From: Phycisphaerales bacterium UBA2266
GTDB taxonomy: Bacteria > Planctomycetota > Phycisphaerae > Sedimentisphaerales > Anaerobacaceae
NCBI GenBank assembly: GCA_002347125.1
Contig: DDXG01000089.1
Span: 1 to 9,786, forward strand
DNA: 9,786 nt
Direction of reading: 5' to 3'
This document shows positions 1-6,600 of this stretch, one piece after another (within the stretch, counting starts at the first letter, position 1; every line of letters starts with the position of its first letter). A model generated the notes under the pieces. It worked only from the letters and a program-made list of their open reading frames with translations. It searched no databases and was not told the DNA's origin. The translations under genes were made by a program, and so were the position numbers.

Positions 1-312
1 CGCCACGAAAGACTGGCACACACGCACTGGGAGCAGTGGCGTATTTCCCTGGCCGAGTTTGCCTTGGGTGGCGTAGACCTCTCCGCGGTCAGAAGCCTGA
101 CCGTCGGACTGGGTAACGGAACGAATTCCGGACAAGCCGATGGAGATCGGGACACCATCTACATAGACGCCATCCGACTGTGTCCGGCGCAGTGCGTCAA
201 CGGCGGCGACGTGGACCTGCGGGCGGACCTCAACGGCGACTGCATCGTGGATTTCCACGATCTGGCGATGACGGCGGCCGGATGGCTCAACGCCGGTACG
301 GTTACGCCGTAG
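1..312 (+). CDS. C-terminal end of a secreted protein with a dockerin-like calcium loop (5' end outside window)
   Basis: The frame is open from base 1 to a TAG at 310-312, giving the last 103 residues. The first part, with W-x-x-W-x-I-x-L, G-V-D-L-S, T-V-G-L-G and a D-A-I-R-L-C-P end, resembles the beta-sandwich (LamG or carbohydrate-binding style) tail of planctomycete surface proteins. It is followed by two Cys (C-P-A-Q-C) and then a 12-residue EF-hand-like loop at 226-261 with acidic or Asn ligands at loop positions 1, 3, 5, 9 and 12. The chain ends with a short helix, A-A-G-W-L. Only one calcium loop is visible, whereas classical cellulosomal dockerins carry two. In Phycisphaerae-type genomes such tails occur on many secreted proteins; their partner is not established. 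The catalytic or binding domain lies upstream and cannot be named. It converges on the kinase gene across a 38-bp gap. Confidence 0.8.
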   Translation, partial: RHERLAHTHWEQWRISLAEFALGGVDLSAVRSLTVGLGNGTNSGQADGDRDTIYIDAIRLCPAQCVNGGDVDLRADLNGDCIVDFHDLAMTAAGWLNAGTVTP

Positions 313-350
313 CTCTCAGGTCGCATGCCCAATTGCACAAGCTGGGGTGC

Positions 351-1430
351 TCATCGACGGACGCGGGCGTTGCCCTCCCAGATGCTCCATATCTGGTCTT
401 CATCCGCCGGCTGCGCGTAGTCGGTCAGCAGGGTCGTCACCAGCGCCCCGGTGGCCCATCCGAACTGAACCCACTTCCGGGGTTCCCATCCGCGGAGGAG
501 ACCGTAGAGCATCCCCCCGACGAAGGCGTCGCCACCGCCGATCCGGTCGAGCACGACGATCTCCCGCGGCTCGACGATGTGCCAGTTGTCACCCTCGGAC
601 ATGATGGCCCCCCACAGATGGCAGTTGGTGCTGACAACCTGCCGCAGCGTCGTGGCGAACACGGCTGCGTTGGGGAATGCCTTCTTCGCCGTGTTGATCA
701 TCGCCTTGAAGCTGTCAATCTTGGTGGCGAGGTCCTTGCCGCCGGCCTCCGGCCCCTGCAATCCCAGGCAGAGCTGAAAGTCCTCTTCATTGCCCACGAG
801 CACGTCCGAAATACCGGCGATCTGCGCGAAGATGTCGTGCAGTTCGGCCTCGCGGCCCTTCCAGAATGAGGCCCGATGGTTCAGATCGAACGATACCCGC
901 GTTCCATGCTTGCGGGCGGCCTTGGCCAGCTCCAGGCAGAACACGCCGGTCTCGGGCGAAAGCGCCCCGATCAGCCCTGACAAATGCACAATCTGCACGC
1001 CCTCGCGGCCGAACAGCCGATCCAGGTCGAAATCCTTCACGTTCAGCGTCCGTCCGACCTCACCCGCACGGTCATTATGCACCCGCGGTCCGCGCGACCC
1101 GTAGCCTGTGTCGGCGATGTTGAACTGGTGGCGATAGCCCCACGGCCCGCCCTGGGCCACTTCCCTGGCCTCGACGTCGATATGCCGCGACGCCAGATCG
1201 TCCTTGATGAACCGGGCGATGGGACTGCCCTTGACGAACGTCGTCAGCACCTTGACCGGCAGACCCAGGTAGCTCGACACGCTGGCCACATTGGACTCTG
1301 CACTGGTCGCCTGAAGGGTGAACTCGCGGCTGCAGTGGACGCCCTGGCCATTGGCCGGGGTCAGGCGGACGCCCATGCTCGTGGGCGCCACCAGGGCATA
1401 TCGGTAGTCTTGACGCAGTTTGACAGCCAT
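351..1430 (-). CDS. PfkB-family sugar kinase, KDG kinase (kdgK)-like
   Basis: This 359-residue protein belongs to the ribokinase/PfkB family. The family signature is clear: D-R-I-G-G-G-D-A-F at about 295-303, with Asp301 as the expected catalytic base. F-D-L-N-H-R (181-186) followed by F-W, and V-G-N-E-E (212-216), are typical of the 2-keto-3-deoxygluconate kinase branch, which phosphorylates KDG to KDPG in uronate, pectin or alginate breakdown. The N-terminal substrate side has S-A-E-S-N-V-A (43-49) where relatives usually have G-G-A-x-x-N-V-A. It is somewhat longer than textbook KdgK (about 310 residues). ATG at 1428-1430 is chosen because an AAAAGGAAA Shine-Dalgarno lies 7 bases upstream. 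It is cytoplasmic, with no signal peptide, and is transcribed divergently from the GHL6-like gene. The family is certain; the substrate (KDG versus another sugar or sugar acid) is inferred. Confidence 0.88.
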   Translation of the reverse strand: MAVKLRQDYRYALVAPTSMGVRLTPANGQGVHCSREFTLQATSAESNVASVSSYLGLPVKVLTTFVKGSPIARFIKDDLASRHIDVEAREVAQGGPWGYRHQFNIADTGYGSRGPRVHNDRAGEVGRTLNVKDFDLDRLFGREGVQIVHLSGLIGALSPETGVFCLELAKAARKHGTRVSFDLNHRASFWKGREAELHDIFAQIAGISDVLVGNEEDFQLCLGLQGPEAGGKDLATKIDSFKAMINTAKKAFPNAAVFATTLRQVVSTNCHLWGAIMSEGDNWHIVEPREIVVLDRIGGGDAFVGGMLYGLLRGWEPRKWVQFGWATGALVTTLLTDYAQPADEDQIWSIWEGNARVRR

Positions 1431-1436
1431 CAGCAG

Positions 1437-1445
1437 TTTCCTTTT
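1437..1445 (-). promoter_or_regulatory. Ribosome binding site of the sugar kinase gene
   Basis: On the minus strand the sequence reads AAAAGGAAA, with the AAGGA core 8-9 bases before the ATG at 1430-1428. It is the clearest Shine-Dalgarno in the window and fixes the kinase start. Further upstream, at 1471-1476, the minus strand reads TGTAAT, a five-of-six match to a -10 box, but without a convincing -35 element; it is noted only as a possible promoter. Confidence 0.6.
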
Positions 1446-1567
1446 CTCAACATGGACTCTACGGTGCTCGATTACAGCCGCACAATCATTGCAGCCCAGT
1501 GGCGGTATGTCAACCCCGCACGCGGCAATCCCGTCTGGATACCGGTCGGATGCCCGGCGGAATTGCC

Positions 1568-1596
1568 TGGACGGCCCCGCGTCCGGTCCCTAGACT
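1568..1596 (+). promoter_or_regulatory. Candidate promoter giving a leaderless mRNA for the GHL6-like gene
   Basis: TGGACG (1568-1573, four of six to the sigma-70 -35 box) and TAGACT (1591-1596, four of six to the -10 box) are separated by exactly 17 bases. The -10 box ends 7 bases before the ATG at 1604, so transcription would begin at or next to the start codon. No Shine-Dalgarno precedes that ATG, which fits a leaderless transcript. Each box alone is weak; the spacing and placement are the support. Confidence 0.33.
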
Positions 1597-1603
1597 TGGC
1601 GCC

Positions 1604-3652
1604 ATGAAAACTCGCCTTGCTCTCCGGATCGTTGTGGCCGCGGCATTGGCCGGGCCGGCCGTTACCGTCTCCTTCGCCAATGAGTCAATACAGGCCGCAT
1701 CCGATAAATCGAAGTCTCCGCCTCGCCTCAAGCGGGCCGACAGCTTCCTGGGAATCCACTATGACTTCCACGCGGGCCCCGATTGCACCGAAATCGGCAA
1801 GAACACGACCCGCTCGATGATCGAGAACATCATCACCCAAGTCCGCCCCGACTACATCCAGATCGACTGCAAGGGCCATCGTGGCCTGTCCAGCTACCCC
1901 ACCCAGGTGGGCCATCAAGCCCCCGGGTTCGTCGGCGATCCGCTGCGGCTGTGGCGCCGCGTCACGGCCGAGCACGGCGTCGCCCTCTACATGCACTACT
2001 CCGGCGTGTGGGACTCCGAAGCCATCATCCGCCATCCCGACTGGGCTGCGATCAACGCCGACGGCAAGGTCAACGGCAACGCCACCTCCTTCTTCGGCCC
2101 CTATGCCGACCGGCTGCTGATCCCGCAGCTTCGCGAGCTGGCTGGGGATTACGGTGTGGACGGCGTCTGGGTCGACGGCGAATGCTGGGCCTCCGTGCCG
2201 GACTACGGCGCGGCCGGCCTGGCCGCCTTTGGCCAGGCCACGGGCATTACCGATGTGCCCCGCAAACCCGGCGATCCGCACTGGTTCGAGTTCCTCGAGT
2301 TCCACCGCGAGGCCTTCCGCCGCTACCTCCGCTACTACATCGCCGAGGTCAAACGCACCCATCCCGGTTTCCAGATATGCAGCAACTGGGCCTACACGGA
2401 CCACATGGCCGAGCCGGTGAGCGCGCCGCTGGACTTCCTCTCCGGCGACTACTCCCCCGACGACAGCGTAAACTCGGCCCGCCTGTCCGCCCGATACCTG
2501 GCCCGCCAGGGCATACCCTGGGACCTGATGGCCTGGAGCTTCAGCCGGCGAACCGGCCAGACGGGCACGAACCAGAAGGCGGCCGTCCAACTCCAGCGCG
2601 AAGCCGCCGTGGTGCTGGCGCTGGGTGGCGGCTTTCAGGCCTACTTCAAGCAGAAGCGGGATGGGTCTGTCTTCGACGAGCGGGTGCCGGTCATGGCCGA
2701 GGTGGCGAAGTTCTGCCGAGCCCGCCAGGCCGTCTGCCACCGGGCCGAGATGGTCCCGCAGATAGCCCTGCTGCTCTCGACGGCCGGGCACTATCGCCGG
2801 ATCAACGGCCTGTTCTCGCGGGACCTCTCGCGGGTCAGCGGCGTCTTGCAGGCCCTGGTCGAGAGCCGCCGCTGCGTGGAGGTCCTCGGCGAACACCACC
2901 TGGCCGGCCGCATGGCCCGGTATCCACTGATCATTGTGCCGGAGTGGGACTACCTCGATCCGGCCTTCCGGGACGACCTGCGGGCCTACGTTGAGGGCGG
3001 CGGCAGCCTGTTGCTCATCGGGCCGGGTTCCGCGGCCATGTTTGCGGATGTGCTGGATGTGACTCTCGACGGGTCGCCGCAGTCGCAGCCGCGTTTTCTC
3101 TCGCACAAGGAGTTGCTTGCCGCCACCGGCGGCCCTGTGCAGTCGGTCAAACCGGGCCCCGGGGCGCAGGCCGTCGGCCGGCTTCATGCCGACGACAATC
3201 CGGACTCCGCATCGCAGCCGGCCGCGTCGATTGCGACTCTGGGGAAAGGCCGGGTCGCGGCCGTCTACTTCAGTCTGGGCCAGACCTATGCCGCCGCGCG
3301 GGACCATGCCACACGAGGCTTCCTCGATGACTTGGTCGGTCGGCTCTTCCCCGATCCCATCGTCCGGGTCGAAGGGTCGGACGGCGTCGATGTCAGTCTT
3401 GCCGCCAATCACGGCAAGCTGCTGATCCACCTGGTCAATACATCAGGACCCCACCAGAGCGAACCGGTGATCGAGACCATACCCCCGATAGGGCCGCTCG
3501 AGATCTCGATCCGCCGCCCGGCCAGACCGTCGTCAATCACCCTGGAGCCCGCCGGCCAGTCGCTGCCGTTCGAGTTCGCCGACGGCCTGGTGCGGCTGAC
3601 CGTGCCTCGCGTTGAGATTCACGACATCGTCGTGCTCGTCGACGAGCCATAG
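1604..3652 (+). CDS. Secreted GHL6/GH42-like glycoside hydrolase, possible alpha-L-fucosidase
   Basis: The 682-residue protein starts with a signal peptide: K2, R4 and R8, a hydrophobic stretch to about 22, and a likely cut after S-F-A25. Residues 48-375 look like a TIM barrel of the hypothetical glycosyl hydrolase 6 (GHL6) type, with D-Y-I-Q-I-D-C-K-G-H (83-92), H-Y-S-G-V-W (131-136) and G-V-D-G-V-W-V-D-G-E (184-193). Asp191 in the last motif sits where GH29-type fucosidases carry their nucleophile; the acid/base is not obvious. Residues 385-580 resemble the flavodoxin/GATase-like beta-galactosidase trimerisation domain of GH42 proteins, including Y-P-L-I-I-V-P and G-G-G-S-L-L-L-I-G. Residues 585-682 form a beta-rich C-terminal domain. 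Relatives are often annotated alpha-L-fucosidase or GH151-like, so fucosidase is plausible but beta-galactosidase or another exo-glycosidase is possible. ATG 1604 is preferred over an upstream in-frame start at 1499 because it places the signal peptide at the N-terminus. It converges on the giant gene with a 26-bp gap and no recognisable terminator. Confidence 0.85.
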   Translation: MKTRLALRIVVAAALAGPAVTVSFANESIQAASDKSKSPPRLKRADSFLGIHYDFHAGPDCTEIGKNTTRSMIENIITQVRPDYIQIDCKGHRGLSSYPTQVGHQAPGFVGDPLRLWRRVTAEHGVALYMHYSGVWDSEAIIRHPDWAAINADGKVNGNATSFFGPYADRLLIPQLRELAGDYGVDGVWVDGECWASVPDYGAAGLAAFGQATGITDVPRKPGDPHWFEFLEFHREAFRRYLRYYIAEVKRTHPGFQICSNWAYTDHMAEPVSAPLDFLSGDYSPDDSVNSARLSARYLARQGIPWDLMAWSFSRRTGQTGTNQKAAVQLQREAAVVLALGGGFQAYFKQKRDGSVFDERVPVMAEVAKFCRARQAVCHRAEMVPQIALLLSTAGHYRRINGLFSRDLSRVSGVLQALVESRRCVEVLGEHHLAGRMARYPLIIVPEWDYLDPAFRDDLRAYVEGGGSLLLIGPGSAAMFADVLDVTLDGSPQSQPRFLSHKELLAATGGPVQSVKPGPGAQAVGRLHADDNPDSASQPAASIATLGKGRVAAVYFSLGQTYAAARDHATRGFLDDLVGRLFPDPIVRVEGSDGVDVSLAANHGKLLIHLVNTSGPHQSEPVIETIPPIGPLEISIRRPARPSSITLEPAGQSLPFEFADGLVRLTVPRVEIHDIVVLVDEP

Positions 3653-3678
3653 TCCGCGCCGCGACAGGTTATTCCGTC

Positions 3679-6600
3679 TCACACCGGCTGTGCGGCCGTC
3701 TCGCCCGCCCGTCGCAGCGAGGGACCGACCTTGAGTAGATCGAGGCAGGCCCCGACCACGCGCCGAACCTCGGGATTCTCCGAGTCGAGCACCCGGCGAA
3801 GATGCCGCGTAATATCCACTCGGTAGGTCATGTCCTGGGCCTTGCACAGCTTCTTGAGGGTCTCGGCCGCCCTTGTCCGCACCGAAGGTGTCTTGCAGTC
3901 GAGCGCCCTGATCAATTCCGACACCCCATCGGCCACGGCCAGGCCCTCCCGTAGTATCACCGTGGCCGGCGTCTCATCCGGATCGGAGGCGATCCTCGCA
4001 ATCAGTTGAACCGCGTGGAGGTGCTCCGGCAAGGGGGTATTCTGGATGAAGGCGTACATCACCGTGTAATCGTGCAGCATCCGCAACCACCGGTGGTCCG
4101 TCCGAAAGGCGTTGAACGACAGACTGGAGTACTTCAACGGCTTCGGGCGGCCCTTCGCGTCCTTGTATGTCCGCCGCTGTCCCTTGGTGTAAATCTCGAC
4201 CGCGTCCAGCAGTGCATCGAGCAACGACTCGCCGGTGAATCCCCTGAACTTGACGCCATTGGCCGGGCAGTGCGTATCGCCGAAATCGACATCCGACACC
4301 GTTCGAATCAATCCATCCTGATGATGGGCGACCACCGGGGTGCCCGCCGCATGGGCCTCCTGCTGGCTGATGCCGCACGGCTCGCCGATCGGCCCGCCGG
4401 AAGGCATGACGAAGAACTGGCACCCGAGGTACAGATTGCGATACAGCGACGGACTCAGAGAGCCCTCCGGGTAGTACCCCAGCCGACCGCGGAACGCCGG
4501 GCTCTCGGCAATCCTCCGCAGATGGGCGTCGAATCTCCTCCCGTCCATGCTGTCCTCGACGCGCCCGCAGATGACAAACTCGGCCGCCGGACAGATCCGC
4601 AGAAAGTGCTCCAGCACCGTAGCTCCGTCCATCTTCCAGGGTTCGCAGCGCACCTGCCGCCCGAAGCCGTCCTCGTACACCTTCCAGTCCACCAGCAGTT
4701 CGAAGCCCTTCTGCGGGCAGATGCGGTGCAACATGCCGAAGATCACATGATCGGTCCGGTCGTCATCGGCCGCGATCCGAATGCACGGGTCCTTCTGCAG
4801 GTTGACCTTGGCCGTCTTCTTGATCTCCGTATACCTGGTGAACAGCCGTCTCTGCGCACTGCGTCCGTAAGTCTCCAGCAGACTCTTCTTGCTGGAGAAC
4901 CAGAAACGCTGGCGGGCCCCCATATTGAAACCGTTCCGCCGTCCGAAGAACCGCCCGTTCTCATACTTGTCCCGGAACAGCCGGCCGTGCCCGAAAACCC
5001 ACGGCTCCGCCAGAATCCGCTCCTGCATGGCCCGGCTGACGGTGGCGATAAACGGCGAGGCCGTCAGCATCATGTGCGTCAGGTTGAGCCGACAACCGCT
5101 GGGGCTGTCCCGGTCGAACAGCATGTCACGGTCGCGCAGCGGATCGAAACCCAGCACCCGGCAGTAATACTCCCGCCGGGCCGGATTGGCCTCATCCAGC
5201 ATAATGGAGTATGAGGGATGCGGGTTGTGCATCATGCTCAGCACCTGTGTCCCGGCGAAGTGGGCCTCGTTGCGGTACATCTCCCACCGGTACAAGTACG
5301 CCGCGACCAGCCAACTGGGCCACTCGTTGGTCTGTATCACGGACGGGTAGATGTTGTACGTCCGCAGGGCCTCCAGCGCCCCCTGCGACAGCATTCGGGC
5401 CCGCCGGATCTTGTCTTCGGCCGTGTAACCGCCGTACGGCTGGTCGAAGTACTTCGCATTCTCAAGGTAGAACACGTTCACGATGGCCCGTTTGCCGTGC
5501 TTGTACCGGACCAGCCGCGTCCGATACAGGTTGATGATATCGGCATTGGCCTCCGTGCCGCAGCTCTGAGAATCGTCGTAGAAACAAGGGAATCCGACGC
5601 TTACGCTGTGCCCCTCGTACCGCGGGCCGTACTGCTCCAGAATCTGCCGCCGGTTGCACTCGTACAAGGGCGTGACAATGATGACGGGAAACCCCATCTC
5701 GCTGAGAACATCCGCAATATCGGTCGTGTACAGCCCCAGTCCGCCCGAGCTGCCGCTGAACTTGGACTCCGGGGAGACCAGCACGATGGTCCCGACGTTG
5801 ATGGACCGGAGGACATCCCCGGCGCTTCGGCTGACGGCGTTGTCGAATTGTCCCTTCTCATTGACGGCGATCCGCATAAGGTAGTCGATGATCCGATTCC
5901 GCATGGCGGCGTCGTGCTCGCTGATCTCCCGCAGCATGATCGACAGATCCGCGATTCCCAGTCTCGGATGTTTCAGCAGCCACTGGGCCATCACCGTATA
6001 CAGCCCGCTGAACCGCAGGAAACCGTCACGTTTGCGCCTGCAGGCCTCCGCAAACGTCCTGGCCACGAAGGCGTGCCGAACCCGGTCCTCCTTGCCGTAT
6101 CGGAAATAACGGTCGAAGGAGTCGCACATGATGAGGTCCTCGTGAACGGCGTGATCCCGATAGATCACCTCGTACACGTGTGATGACACCGGTGAAAGGA
6201 CCCCTCCAAATCCCAGCGTCAGCAGTTCTTCGCCCGACCAGTATTCCCGCTTGCCCCGCCGTTGCCGGCCCTCCACGTTATTGTACCGCTCTTTCAGTTC
6301 ATAAGTCTCGTTCGGATCGATGTTGCTGGCGTCCCGGCCGGTCCCGGCTTCCTTGAGGGCGAAGTTGAACTCCCGCGCCACCGCCTGCTGGCCCTCATGA
6401 TACGATGCGGGGAAATTGAACACGCACAGAACCACATGCTTGCCGTAGGCCCGCAAGAACGCTGCGATGCGCCCGTTGTGCGTCTCGATGGGGACCAGGG
6501 TCCCGCGAGTCAGGGCCGGATTCTCATCCGCTATCTGAAACAGGCCGCGCAGGTACGCGCCGAATCCCTTGAGAAGCGGGTATCGCTCCACCAACTGAGT

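Noticed and set aside
323..350. Imperfect hairpin in the convergent gap between the first gene and the kinase
   Set aside because: The stem is only about seven pairs with a bulge, and there is no T-run on either strand, so a terminator call is not supported.
180..869. Plus-strand frame of 229 residues running from the dockerin-like region into the kinase gene
   Set aside because: It overlaps both supported genes in other frames and has no protein-like features.
1499..1603. Upstream in-frame extension of the GHL6-like gene
   Set aside because: It would bury the signal peptide 35 residues inside the protein, and its residues look non-coding.
1685..3430. A 581-residue minus-strand open frame opposite the GHL6-like gene
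   Set aside because: It lies wholly antisense to a gene with a signal peptide and recognisable domains. Its translation is rich in Gly, Arg and Val with no family motifs, as expected of a frame shadow in GC-rich DNA.
3653..3678. Possible terminator between the convergent hydrolase and giant genes
   Set aside because: The 26-bp gap shows no stable stem with a T-tract on either strand.
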